Part shown: positions 7,575-17,331 of the stretch, one piece after another
Position numbering within the stretch: position 1 is the stretch's first letter
Layout of the letters: the number at the start of each line of letters is the position of its first letter
Source of the DNA: Fusobacterium sp. FSA-380-WT-3A
GTDB taxonomy: Bacteria; Fusobacteriota; Fusobacteriia; Fusobacteriales; Fusobacteriaceae
NCBI RefSeq assembly: GCF_012843705.1
Contig: NZ_JABAFQ010000020.1
Location: 1-33,805 of the forward strand
DNA: 33,805 nucleotides
Direction of reading: 5' to 3'
Translations under genes and position numbers: made by a program
The notes under the pieces: model-generated
What the model was told of the DNA's origin: nothing
Database searches by the model: none
Seen by the model: only the letters and a program-made list of their open reading frames with translations

Positions 7575-8369
7575 TTATTTTCCTTTAAAGACAGCTTTTC
7601 TTTTTTCCATAAATGCTTTACATCCTTCTTGGAAATCCATTGAAGCAGCACATTCTCTTTGAGTAGGAATTTCTGTTTCATCAAGCCATTTTTTATAATC
7701 AGAATAACTAGCATCATAAATTTGTTTTTTAATATTTTTATAAGAAATAAGTGGACCAGAAGCTAGTTTTTTGGCAAATTTCAGAGTGACTTCTTCTAAT
7801 TCTTCTACAGTTGTAACTTTGTAAGCTAAACCAAGTTCTTTAGCTTCAGTTGCTGATAGAGGTCTTCCTGTAGCTGCTAACTCCATTGTACGAGAAGTAC
7901 CAATCGCTTTAGATAATAAGTAAGTAACCCCTGTATCAGGAACAAGTCCTAAATTAACAAAAGCTAATATAAATTTTGCATCTTCAGCACAAATCATAAA
8001 ATCTCCACCAAGAGCAAGACTAACTCCAGCTCCAGCAGCAGCTCCAGATACAGATGTAATTACCATTTTACTCATTTTTTTCATTCCATCAGCTACAACG
8101 CCAACTTTAGCAATTAATCCATCCATATTTACTTCTCCTCCAGCTTGGATTAATTTATAAAAATATCCAATATCTCCACCAGCAGAAAAAGCTTTTCCAG
8201 CACTTTTTATAACAAGAACTTTTACATTAGGGTCTTTTTCAGCTATATCAACAACATACATTAATTCATCAGCCATTTGTTCATCAATTGCATTAAGATT
8301 TTTTAAATAATTCATTGTAACTATTCCAATACCGTCTTCTACAGTATAAATTAGTTTTTGTAATTCCAT
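7575..8369 (-). CDS. Enoyl-CoA hydratase/isomerase family protein, isomerase-like active site
   Basis: A 264-residue crotonase-fold protein. The acyl-CoA oxyanion-hole segment KAFSAGGDIGYF is present, as is the second oxyanion motif SGAAAGAGVSLALGGDF. Both glutamates needed for hydration in classical enoyl-CoA hydratase are missing: the E of GGGCELA is S in GAGVSLA, and the E of QPEILLG is F in AFVNLG. Instead VNLGLVPDTGVTYLL carries an aspartate, as in PaaG-type enoyl-CoA/oxepin-CoA isomerases. I therefore expect double-bond isomerisation or another crotonase reaction rather than hydration. First gene of an operon with the CoA-transferase subunits; promoter at 8400-8428 and ribosome site GGAGGT. 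Confidence 0.88.
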   Translation of the reverse strand: MELQKLIYTVEDGIGIVTMNYLKNLNAIDEQMADELMYVVDIAEKDPNVKVLVIKSAGKAFSAGGDIGYFYKLIQAGGEVNMDGLIAKVGVVADGMKKMSKMVITSVSGAAAGAGVSLALGGDFMICAEDAKFILAFVNLGLVPDTGVTYLLSKAIGTSRTMELAATGRPLSATEAKELGLAYKVTTVEELEEVTLKFAKKLASGPLISYKNIKKQIYDASYSDYKKWLDETEIPTQRECAASMDFQEGCKAFMEKRKAVFKGK

Positions 8370-8399
8370 AATAGACCTCCATTTTACAATATTCTAAAA

Positions 8400-8428
8400 A
8401 TTATAATTTTATTATTAATAGATTCTAA
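8400..8428 (-). promoter_or_regulatory. Promoter of the crotonase/CoA-transferase operon
   Basis: Minus strand TTAGAA (8423-8428), 17-bp spacer, TATAAT (8400-8405). Start point near 8393, about 24 nt before the ATG. Confidence 0.65.
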
Positions 8429-8570
8429 AAAATATGTTCATTGGAATCACCTGAAAATTTATAAAATATAACACGTTTAATTTTTTATAATTTTGACTAT
8501 TTTTTCTTATAAAAAGTTTTAAAAAAAAGTTTTATGATTTAAAAAAGTTTGAAAATATCAAAAAATAACC
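8429..8570. other. AT-rich spacer without recognised features
   Basis: Part of the 307-base gap between the MATE gene and the crotonase gene. It has repeated AAAAGTTTT-like tracts but no ORF, ribosome site or convincing hairpin. It may contain curved promoter-upstream DNA. Confidence 0.5.
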
Positions 8571-8667
8571 AAATAAAAAAAGAAACTATTATATTTTTGT
8601 TTGATAAAAATAAATAAATTTTTATAATTTAAAATATTTTTATGGAATGAATTTTAATAGTTTCTTT
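8571..8667 (-). terminator. Large-loop terminator of the MATE gene
   Basis: On the minus strand AAAGAAACTATTA (8655-8667) pairs perfectly over 13 bp with TAATAGTTTCTTT (8579-8591), followed by a T-run. The loop is 63 nt, unusually long. It lies just after the MATE stop codon. Confidence 0.6.
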
Positions 8668-8676
8668 AAAAAATTA

Positions 8677-10008
8677 TTATTTTTTTAAAATAATTTTTAC
8701 ATATAAAAAATGAGAAGTTATTGCTGATAAAAATTCAGTTATCCAGAAAGAATGCCAAACTCCAAGAGCTTCCATAAAACTACTTAATATAAAAGCTATT
8801 GGAATTATTAAGAAAACATATCTAAGAAGAGAGATTATAAGTGATGGACCACCCATTCCAATTCCCTCTAAAGCTCCAGAAGAAATTATAGAAATAGATG
8901 ATACAATAAATCCTATACTTATTATTTTTAAAGCTAGAATACCAGCTAAAATAGTATTGTTATTTGTAGTGAACATTCCTATAAGAGATTTAGGAATAGT
9001 CCAACATAAAATAGTTCCAATAATCATAATTAAAATTGTAAAATATAGAGAAAAATTATATATTTTCTTAACTCTTTCATATTCTTTAGCTCCATAGTTA
9101 AATCCAATTAAAGGACGCATTCCTTGAACTATACCATTAGCTGGAAGATAAAGAAAACTTTGTAATTTATAATAAGCTCCCAAAACTACCACATAAATTT
9201 GTGAGTAAGTAGCCAAGATACCATTTAATACAGAAATTAAAAGAGATGGTAAAGCTATATTAAGTCCAGCAGGAATACCAATAGAATATAGTTTTATATA
9301 TGTTTTATCATTAAGAACTAAATATTTTGGTTTAATTTTTATATGAATAGAAGTTGTATAATAAAAAATTATATATAAAATAAGACTAAATGTTTGTCCT
9401 ATACCAGTAGCAAGAGCAGCTCCTTCAATTCCCATTTTTGGAAAAATTCCCCATCCAAATATCATTATAGGGTCTAAAATAATATTTGCTATACAACCAC
9501 TCAACATACAAATCATAGTAATTAACATTTTTCCCATTGATTGAAAAATTTTTTCAAAAGTCATTCCAAGACTGATTATTAAAGAAAAACTAAAAATAAT
9601 ATTAGAATATCTAATTCCAAGATTAATAGTTTCAGAATCAGAAGTAAACATTTTTAAAAAAGATGGTATAATTAAAATACAAATAATTGTCAATAAAATT
9701 CCATGTATTCCATTGAAAAATAAACCTTGTGTAGCTCCAATATTAGCTTTTTTCTCTTCTTTAGCCCCTAAATGATAAGCTATAATAGCATTTACTCCAA
9801 TAGCAAATCCTATTGTAATAGCATTTACAAGATTTTGAATGGGAAAAACTAAAGATAAAGCTGTCATAGCATTTTCACTAATTTTGGCTACAAAATAACT
9901 ATCTACAATATTATAAAGAGAAGCCATCATCATAGAAAACATCATAGGAAGTGACATAGAGAGAATTAATGGAAGAATAGCTTTTTCTTTCATAAAATTT
10001 TGATTCAT
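8677..10008 (-). CDS. MATE family efflux transporter
   Basis: About 443 residues forming 12 hydrophobic segments, with the pseudo-twofold repeat of MATE exporters (MatE domains in residues about 15-175 and 240-400). Features include PLILSMSLPMMFSMMMASLYNIVDSYFVA in TM1 and GATQGLFFNGIHG and GFNYGAKEYERVKK in the conserved cytoplasmic loops. It should be an inner-membrane antiporter exporting drugs or metabolites with Na+ or H+; the substrate is unknown. The start is the ATG at 10008, six bases after AAGGAG; the open frame runs 12 codons further upstream without a ribosome site. A consensus promoter, a leader of about 120 nt and an intrinsic terminator before the gene indicate regulation by attenuation. 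Confidence 0.92.
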   Translation of the reverse strand: MNQNFMKEKAILPLILSMSLPMMFSMMMASLYNIVDSYFVAKISENAMTALSLVFPIQNLVNAITIGFAIGVNAIIAYHLGAKEEKKANIGATQGLFFNGIHGILLTIICILIIPSFLKMFTSDSETINLGIRYSNIIFSFSLIISLGMTFEKIFQSMGKMLITMICMLSGCIANIILDPIMIFGWGIFPKMGIEGAALATGIGQTFSLILYIIFYYTTSIHIKIKPKYLVLNDKTYIKLYSIGIPAGLNIALPSLLISVLNGILATYSQIYVVVLGAYYKLQSFLYLPANGIVQGMRPLIGFNYGAKEYERVKKIYNFSLYFTILIMIIGTILCWTIPKSLIGMFTTNNNTILAGILALKIISIGFIVSSISIISSGALEGIGMGGPSLIISLLRYVFLIIPIAFILSSFMEALGVWHSFWITEFLSAITSHFLYVKIILKK

Positions 10009-10033
10009 AGAAATCTCCTTTAAAATTTTTAAT

Positions 10034-10071
10034 AAAAAAACCACAGAATTATTAAAAAAATAACTCTGTGG
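10034..10071 (-). terminator. Intrinsic terminator inside the MATE leader
   Basis: On the minus strand CCACAGAGTTATT pairs with AATAATTCTGTGG (one G-U pair), followed by TTTTTTT. It lies between the promoter (10135-10163) and the MATE start (10008), so it must be bypassed for expression. Confidence 0.85.
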
Positions 10072-10102
10072 CGAAAAGTATTTTCATACCTAAAATCCAC
10101 AA
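10052..10102 (-). promoter_or_regulatory. Attenuator / possible riboswitch or uORF control region of the MATE gene
   Basis: The leader RNA has a TGTGG (10097-10101) that can pair with the CCACA (10067-10071) of the terminator stem, enclosing a small hairpin AGGTAT-GAAA-ATACTT (10076-10091). This is an antiterminator fold exclusive with the terminator. An 11-codon ORF (MKILFATELFF, 10087 to 10052) runs through the terminator's 5' arm and stops in its loop; its ribosome site is weak. No known riboswitch consensus was recognised. Confidence 0.5.
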
Positions 10103-10134
10103 TCCATCTTAAAAAAACGGTTTAATCAATTAGA

Positions 10135-10163
10135 ATAATAACACAAAGAATTTTACTTGTCAA
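10135..10163 (-). promoter_or_regulatory. Promoter of the MATE gene
   Basis: Minus strand TTGACA (10158-10163), 17-bp spacer, TATTAT (10135-10140). Start near 10128. Confidence 0.85.
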
Positions 10164-10173
10164 TATTGAAGAA

Positions 10174-12435
10174 TTATTTTTTGATAACTTCAAAATTAAC
10201 TTTTTCAATTTCTCCATTTTCACTAATGATTACAATTTGATGTTTTCCCACTTTTACTTTAAATCTTTTTTCTCTTGAATTGTCCAACCCAATATAATTT
10301 TTATCAAAATACCAATAAATTTTTTGATTTTTTATATTAGCAATTTTTATAATTAATTCTTTTTCTCCGTCAAAATCTTTTGGAATAGTGATTTTTAAAT
10401 TTTCATTAGGATAAATAAATTTTATAGATTTCTTTTCAATTTTAGAATTAAAGATTTTTGAAGTATCAATATTTTCTCTTATAAAATAATTTATAACTTC
10501 AATAGGATAATTAAGTATTATTTTTTCTTTTCTAAAAATAAAATCTTCATCACGGGAGTCAATCTCCTCCCCTTTATCATTAATAAAGATTTTTTTGTAA
10601 TATGGAGATGTTTTTAGTGGTTTAGCCTCTCTAGGAAAATCCACTATTTTATATGGTAAATTATATTTTAATCTATACCCTGTTTCATTATCTATTTTTA
10701 TTTTGATTAAATCTTTTTCAGGGATTTTAAAATTTTCTTGATTATTAGGTAAAAATTTAAAAATATCAAAAAGTAAATTACCAGCACTAAAAACTCCTGT
10801 TAGATTAGGATTAGTCTCCCCTGTAAAATTTCCAACCCAAACTACAACAGTCCAATTAGGATTTACTCCAGCTGCCCAACCATCTCTTTTTCCGTAACTT
10901 GTACCTGTTTTCCAAGAGATTGGATATTTGGACTTATATATATTTTGTAATCCAGGTCTTTCCAAATTTTTAATAGTTTTTAAAGTGAGATAAGAAGCCC
11001 CAGAAGTTAATAATTGTCTTCCTTTTTCCTTTTTTTCATTTTGTAAATATTTTAAATTTTTAAAATTTCCGTAATTACCTAGCCCACAATAGAGAGTAGC
11101 AATATCTTCAACAGATAACTCTTTAGTTCCTAAAATAAGAGATAATCCATAACGGGAATAATCATTATCTTGAAAACCTAATACATCTTTTAAAAAATAG
11201 AAAAATTTATCTTCACCATATTCTTTTAAAAGTTATACAAAAGGTGTATTTAAAGATTTTATAAGAGCATCTTGAATTTCAATTATTCCATAATATTTTT
11301 TATTAGCATTTTGAGGACTAAAATTTGAAAAATATATAGGAATATCAGGAACTTTTGATTGAGGGACAATTAATCCTTCATCAATAGCTTTTCCATATAA
11401 AAAAGGTTTTAATACAGAGCCAGGAGACCTTTTTGCAACAACTCCATCAACTTGACCATTGTTTTCAAAATCATAAAAATCTTGAGAACCAATATATCCT
11501 TTAACTTCATAAGTATTATTATCTACAACTAAAACAGAAAGATTTTTTATCCCTTGAGTTTTTAAAAATTCAGAGTAATCTTTTGTAGTTTTTTCTAATT
11601 TTTGTTGTAATTCAGTATTTATAGTTGAATGAATAATAATGTTTTTATTATTATCAATAACTCTCCTTACAAGATGAGGAGCTAAATTTTTAAAATTATA
11701 TCTTTTATTTGGGATTGGTTCTCTAAAAGATAATTTATATTGAGTTTCATTTATATAATTTTTCTCATATAATTTTTTTAATAAAAAATTTCTTTTTTCT
11801 ACAAGTTTATTTCTATTTTTTTCTATATTCATAAGACTTGGAGAATTTGGAAGTACAGCTAAAAGAGAGCTTTCAGCCCAAGTCAATTCTTCAGGTTTCT
11901 TTTGAAAATAAAGATGAGAAGCAGTTTTATATCCTACAATATTTCCTCCATATGGAGCATTGTTGAGATACATAAGTAAAATTTCATCTTTTGAGAAATT
12001 ATTTTCAATTTTAAAAGATTGAATAATCTCAATATATTTATTTAGATAACTTCTTTTTTTAGGATTTGAAATTTTAGCTACTTGCATAGTTATTGTACTA
12101 GCCCCATTTCTTTTTTTATAAATGATATTATTTTTTAAAGACCTAATTATTGCTAAAAAATCAACTCCATTGTGAGAATAAAAATTTTTATCCTCAAAAT
12201 TTAAAACAGAAATTTTTAATTTTTCTGGAATATTTTCTGTGCTTTTAAGATGCCATTGTTCATCATTGTTAAGATATACCCCAATAATTTCATCTTTATC
12301 ATCAAGGACAGATACACTATATCTGTCCTCAAAAATATTATTTAGATTAGCAACATCATAATTTATATAAATTATTGTGGATATACCAATAACGATTAGA
12401 GAAAAAATTCCAAATAATTTATAGATTTTTTTCAT
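10174..12435 (-). pseudogene. pbpC: Penicillin-binding protein 1C, interrupted by one in-frame stop codon
   Basis: A 753-codon frame for a bifunctional peptidoglycan synthase, broken by TAA at 11233-11235 (codon 401). Order: N-terminal membrane anchor (residues 7-25); GT51 glycosyltransferase with Glu81 in NFEDKNFYSHNGVD, GASTITMQ and KDEILLMYLN; transpeptidase with SVLK (Ser340), SLN (394-396) and KTG (509-511); PBP1C C-terminal domain. The stop comes after SLNTPFV, where homologues continue with a Q, so one CAA to TAA change explains it. The frame is otherwise open to 10174. The shortened product keeps the glycosyltransferase but loses KTG, so transpeptidation should fail. The ATG overlaps the alpha-2-macroglobulin stop (TAATG), indicating translational coupling. 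Sequencing error or strain variation remains possible. Confidence 0.9.
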
Positions 12436-15400
12436 TATTTAACCTCAACAGTAAATCCTTTTAAGTATCCTTTGTAATTTTCATTATTTATAGCTTCCAC
12501 AGTAGTTCCAGGGAAAGTAAATTTACCTAAAGAAGTAACATTAACTTTTATAAAGAAAGAATTTTCTCTTTCACTATAAAAATCAAAGAACCAAAGAACT
12601 CTATCATCTCTAATATCTTCATATTCAAAAGTAGTATCTCCTTTTAAAATATTAATCCATTGAGGAAGAGGTATATTAGTTGCTCTTAGATTTTCAATTT
12701 CCCAACCTGTAGGCAATATTTGAGTAAGAACAACATCATCTACATATACAGAAGATTTTATATCTGTTGGTAAAACTTTTATTTGTAACCAGAAACTATC
12801 TCCAGAAGTAAGAATATTTGGATTTATTTCCTGTCCTTTTTCATCAAAATATTTTCTTTCTAATTTTATATTTTTAGAAATATCTTCCATTTGATAATTT
12901 ACAGGAATTCCTTCCCAATAATGATTAATAAATATCTTATCACTTAGAGATTTAACTTTTATATTTGTAATATCACTAGGAATATTATACTTAAATATTC
13001 CATTTTCTGTAGTAAATTCAATATCTTTATTATTAATAGAGATTAGACCTTTTACTTCGTCAGTTTTTTCTTTTCCAGATATTTTAGCAATAGTCATTAA
13101 AGAATATCCAATACTTTCAGTAGATAACCATTTATTAGATTGTAATTCTCCTAAAATTTTGTTATAAAGATTTTTATCAATCTCATTATAGATATCATAA
13201 TAAGCTTTAAGAACTATACTCATATCTTTTATATAAGAACTATTAGACTCAAAATATTCTCTAGCATCTTTTGGCTTTATATCTCTATTAAGATTTAAAC
13301 TCATTTCTTTTGCTAAATTATCTTCCCCTATCAATTTATAAGCATTTGCTAAATACCATTTACTTCTGATATCTAATTCATTACTATTTTGAAAATAATT
13401 TTCATATATAAGATTCATTTCACTAATTTCAGGAGAGTCTGCAAGAGCTAAAAGATATAGTGAATATACTTTCCAATCTAGAGGTAAAGAGTCATAACTT
13501 TTAACAGATTTTTTAGTGAAATCTAACCATCTATTATACATTTGTTCAGGAATATAATATCCTTTTGATTTAGCTTCTATTAAAAAATGTCCAATATAAT
13601 TTGTAAGCCATAAATCAGTTTTTCCTCCAATCCAATAAGAGAAAGAGCCATCATATAATTGATAATGTACAAGTTTTGTTATACCACTATTTATATTTTT
13701 AACAACTTCTTTTTTATCATATTCTCCTTTTATAGTTAGAGAATCTAAATATAATTGAGAGAATAAATTAGAAGTTATCTGTTCAGCCCAACCATAAGGA
13801 TATCTTGTCAAATAATTTATTCTTTCATTAAGAGCAAATATTGGAGAATTAGAAATTATTATAAATTTATTTACACTTCCTTTTATTGCTTCTTTTGGTT
13901 CTGCAAATGTAATCTCTTTATCTTTTGATAATTCCTCTACATCATTTATATAAATATATGGAGAATCTGAATTAACATTTATATTTATCTCTTCTTCATA
14001 ATTATAAACCTTAGAAGAAACAGAAATTTTTATATTTTTATTTCCAATTTCATTACCAATATTTTCTTTAAAGAATATTTTTTTATTTTCTTTGTTTTGT
14101 AAAGTTATAATTTCTTTTTGAGTTTTTCCATCCATTGTAAATTTAACTTCAACATTACCAATATTTTCTTCAAGCCCAAATATAGTTATAGGAATTGTAA
14201 TTTCATCTCCAACTTTTAAAGTACGAGGAAGAGAGGTTTCAATAACAATAGGAGCTTTAACAATTATTTCTTTATCAATAGAACCATATTTATCTTCACT
14301 AGCACCAACAACCATTACTTTTACAGCTCCCATATAATTAGGCATTACAAAGTCTACACTTCCTTCTCCATTTTCATCAGTAGATAATACACCTTTATAA
14401 AGAGCTAGAGGTTTAAATCTTTGAACATCTTCAAGTCCAAGATTTTTATCTCTTTTACTAGCAAGAACCCCAGCCATTTCATTTACAAATCCATCTCCAC
14501 CAGTTTGTAATACTTGATGAATTTCTCCCTTAGTTTTTTCTATTATTTCAGAATAATTATCATAGAAAGAAAGTAGTTGAGCTTCTTTTTGATAAAAGAA
14601 ATTCCAAGGATTAGGTGTTTGGAAATTAGTAATATTTAAAATACCTTCATCTACTATAGCTATTGTATAATTCATTGGAATTTTTTCTTGATTTTTTACT
14701 TTTATAGTAAATTTTTCATTAGGTTTTAATTCTTCAGGTGCTTCAATAGAAATATTAAGTTTTGTTTTATTATTTTCTACTATGATAGGAACAGCTCCAT
14801 AAAGTCTAAGTGGTCTATCATTATCTTTGTTGTAATCTTGGAAAAGAGAAATAGCAACATAAGAGTTTGGGAACATGTCCTCAGTAATCTCTAATTCAAA
14901 CTCATTTTTTAAAGAGTCTATATCTTTCCAAATTCTTTTTATAATTTTTCCAGATTTTTCTACAGTAATAAGAGCTTTAGATTTTTCAGTTCCTTCAAAG
15001 ATAATTTTTGCTTTATCTCCAATAGTATATAATTTTTTATCACTTTCCATTTTTAATTTATCTATTTTTTTATTTGTATTGGAGTTTTGCCAAGTGTCAG
15101 CATATAGATTTAAACCTACAGTTTGCTTAGTTTCTAAATCTTCAACTTCTACAAAAATTTCTCCACTACCTTCAATAGGATAATCTATTAGATAAGGTTT
15201 ATCTTCTGATAGAAATTCTTTTTCATATAAAAGTACAGTATTTTTATCAGTTTTTATTGATTTCACAAAAGAGTAATAGCTACCATAATCCCACCACCAA
15301 GAATATTCATTTTTATATATTCTATACACAAGTTTTTTGTTAGGAAGATATTCTTCTCCATCTTTAGATACAGCTATTACTTGAAGATTTAATTTATCTC

Positions 15401-17297
15401 CATTTTTTATAAATGTGTCTTTAGGTATTTCCACTCCAATATAAGAATCAAATTTATTTAATGTAATAGAATCTTTAGAAATTACAGGTTTTCCATTAGT
15501 TTCCATTACTCTAGTAGTTATTATTCCTACTAAATTTTTATTTTTAGGATTTAAATTCTTTAGATTAAATTTTACATTTCCAATTCCTTTTTCATCTAAT
15601 TTTCCTTCAAAGAAATCTCCATAATAAAAATCATAAGAAGTAGGGTTATCAAATGTAAAGTTTCTAAATTTTTCAAAATTGATATTTTCTTCCCTTATTT
15701 GAATATCACTAGTAAACTTCAAATTATTAGCTACAGCTCCAAATAAATATTTAGAAGATAGTGAAAATTCTAGATTTTCTTCATTTTTTATATCTAATTC
15801 TTTAGGTATTTTTGTTTCTACTTTTATTTTATTAGGAGTAATAGTTTCAACAGGAATTTCTCTTATAAAACTTTCATCTCCAATTAAAGCTTCAATTCTA
15901 TAAATTCCTGTTTCTCCATCTAAATTAGTTTTAAAATTATAAGTATAGAATCCATTTTTTCCATTATTTATACTATGATTTTCAATTAGCTTTTTACCTC
16001 TAGGAGAGTATACATTCATTATAATAGGATGATTTTCAGGAAAAGTTTTATCAGTATTTCTAGCAATAATAGAAAGATTGATTTCATCACCAGGTCTATA
16101 TATACCTCTATCAGGATACATAAAAACCTTTATACCTGTAGTAGTATAAACTCCCTCTACAGCAAATCCATCAAAAGATAGACTAGAATCTTTAAATTTT
16201 AATATAGAAATTTGATTATTATTTTCAACTATAATGTAAAAAGCTTTTTCATTATTAGGGAAAGTATAATCTCCATTTTCGTTAGTTACTCCCTCATATA
16301 ATATTTGATTATTTTCAGATATAACTTTTATTTTAGCATTTTTTATAATAGAATTTGTTAATAAATTTACAACATTAATAATAGTATTTTCTCTATCTTT
16401 TTGAGCTATTATACCTATATCAGACAATAATAGAGCTTTTCCAATATTTCCATTGTTATAAATTAAATTATTTTTTTTATATTCAGGAGTATTTTCAGGG
16501 AAAGTATAATCTATTCCATCTTTATCAAAAGAAAGTTCAAGTATAAAAATTCCTTTATTATTTATAAGGTTAGATAACTCAATCTCACTTTGAGTCCAGA
16601 TATTTTTCTTATAATCAATATCAAATTCTTTTTCAAATATAGAATCTCCTACTTTATAAAATTCACTTTGAGTTCTCCAATCTAAAACACTACCATTTCC
16701 CTCAAATATAAAATCTTGTAAAAATTGAGTAAGATTATTTTCATATACTTTTTTTACTTGAACTTTTACTTTTTTTACATTGATAGATTTAAAAGAAATT
16801 TTTTGATTATTTGTACTAGGTAAAATTATCCCATCATTAGAAAAGACAATTTTAGGTTCTAACTCTTTAAAATTGATAGATTTTTCTATATTTTCTTTTA
16901 AGGTTTTGTGAGTTATAGAATTTATCTCTTTTAATATTTTTATTGTATAGGTATCTTTTAGATTAAAATCTCCAATAATTATAAGTTTATTTTTATCTTT
17001 TAAAACTTTGTGAGAAACTTCTGGAGAAATTTTTATATAAGCAGAAAAATCTTTGTTTTCTTCAAGATTTTCAGAAAATTCTATATTTATTCTTGATTTT
17101 TCTCCAGAAACAGTAATGACATCATTTATTTTAAGATAAGATTCATTTATTTGGTTTTCTGTTTTATCAGAAATTTTTTCAACAGTAGTTTCAATTTTAG
17201 TGGAAGTATTTTCTGGAATGTTATTTTTTTCAGATTCTTTTTCCTTACCACAGCCAAACATAAAAATAAGAATTAAAATATATAATAATTTTTTCAT
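12435..17297 (-). CDS. Bacterial alpha-2-macroglobulin lipoprotein
   Basis: A 1620-residue periplasmic lipoprotein, similar in length to E. coli YfhM/ECAM. The N-terminus MKKLLYILILIFMFGCGKEK has a lipobox (Cys16). Macroglobulin beta-domains follow, with the typical MG2-like segment DRGIYRPGDEINLSIIARN, a post-bait region (VQRFKPLALYKGVLSTDENG, PNYMGAVKVMVVGASE) and an alpha-helical thioester-type domain. In that domain YPYGWAEQ (around residue 1170) replaces the usual YPYGCxEQ, so the thioester cysteine is absent and covalent trapping of proteases is not expected. Next to pbpC, as in E. coli, it is thought to protect or partner the peptidoglycan synthase in the periplasm. Promoter at 17332-17360; ribosome site AAAGGAGGAC. 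Confidence 0.93.
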   Translation of the reverse strand: MKKLLYILILIFMFGCGKEKESEKNNIPENTSTKIETTVEKISDKTENQINESYLKINDVITVSGEKSRINIEFSENLEENKDFSAYIKISPEVSHKVLKDKNKLIIIGDFNLKDTYTIKILKEINSITHKTLKENIEKSINFKELEPKIVFSNDGIILPSTNNQKISFKSINVKKVKVQVKKVYENNLTQFLQDFIFEGNGSVLDWRTQSEFYKVGDSIFEKEFDIDYKKNIWTQSEIELSNLINNKGIFILELSFDKDGIDYTFPENTPEYKKNNLIYNNGNIGKALLLSDIGIIAQKDRENTIINVVNLLTNSIIKNAKIKVISENNQILYEGVTNENGDYTFPNNEKAFYIIVENNNQISILKFKDSSLSFDGFAVEGVYTTTGIKVFMYPDRGIYRPGDEINLSIIARNTDKTFPENHPIIMNVYSPRGKKLIENHSINNGKNGFYTYNFKTNLDGETGIYRIEALIGDESFIREIPVETITPNKIKVETKIPKELDIKNEENLEFSLSSKYLFGAVANNLKFTSDIQIREENINFEKFRNFTFDNPTSYDFYYGDFFEGKLDEKGIGNVKFNLKNLNPKNKNLVGIITTRVMETNGKPVISKDSITLNKFDSYIGVEIPKDTFIKNGDKLNLQVIAVSKDGEEYLPNKKLVYRIYKNEYSWWWDYGSYYSFVKSIKTDKNTVLLYEKEFLSEDKPYLIDYPIEGSGEIFVEVEDLETKQTVGLNLYADTWQNSNTNKKIDKLKMESDKKLYTIGDKAKIIFEGTEKSKALITVEKSGKIIKRIWKDIDSLKNEFELEITEDMFPNSYVAISLFQDYNKDNDRPLRLYGAVPIIVENNKTKLNISIEAPEELKPNEKFTIKVKNQEKIPMNYTIAIVDEGILNITNFQTPNPWNFFYQKEAQLLSFYDNYSEIIEKTKGEIHQVLQTGGDGFVNEMAGVLASKRDKNLGLEDVQRFKPLALYKGVLSTDENGEGSVDFVMPNYMGAVKVMVVGASEDKYGSIDKEIIVKAPIVIETSLPRTLKVGDEITIPITIFGLEENIGNVEVKFTMDGKTQKEIITLQNKENKKIFFKENIGNEIGNKNIKISVSSKVYNYEEEININVNSDSPYIYINDVEELSKDKEITFAEPKEAIKGSVNKFIIISNSPIFALNERINYLTRYPYGWAEQITSNLFSQLYLDSLTIKGEYDKKEVVKNINSGITKLVHYQLYDGSFSYWIGGKTDLWLTNYIGHFLIEAKSKGYYIPEQMYNRWLDFTKKSVKSYDSLPLDWKVYSLYLLALADSPEISEMNLIYENYFQNSNELDIRSKWYLANAYKLIGEDNLAKEMSLNLNRDIKPKDAREYFESNSSYIKDMSIVLKAYYDIYNEIDKNLYNKILGELQSNKWLSTESIGYSLMTIAKISGKEKTDEVKGLISINNKDIEFTTENGIFKYNIPSDITNIKVKSLSDKIFINHYWEGIPVNYQMEDISKNIKLERKYFDEKGQEINPNILTSGDSFWLQIKVLPTDIKSSVYVDDVVLTQILPTGWEIENLRATNIPLPQWINILKGDTTFEYEDIRDDRVLWFFDFYSERENSFFIKVNVTSLGKFTFPGTTVEAINNENYKGYLKGFTVEVK

Positions 17298-17331
17298 TTA
17301 TGTCCTCCTTTAATAAAAGATTCTTAATAAT

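Noticed and set aside
10090-10107. Five-codon ORF (MDCGF) in the MATE leader as the regulatory uORF
   Set aside because: No ribosome site precedes it; the 11-codon ORF at 10052-10087 is slightly better but also weak, so neither is listed as a gene.
14875-15183. Plus-strand open frame inside the alpha-2-macroglobulin gene
   Set aside because: Antisense shadow of a conserved domain; composition not protein-like.
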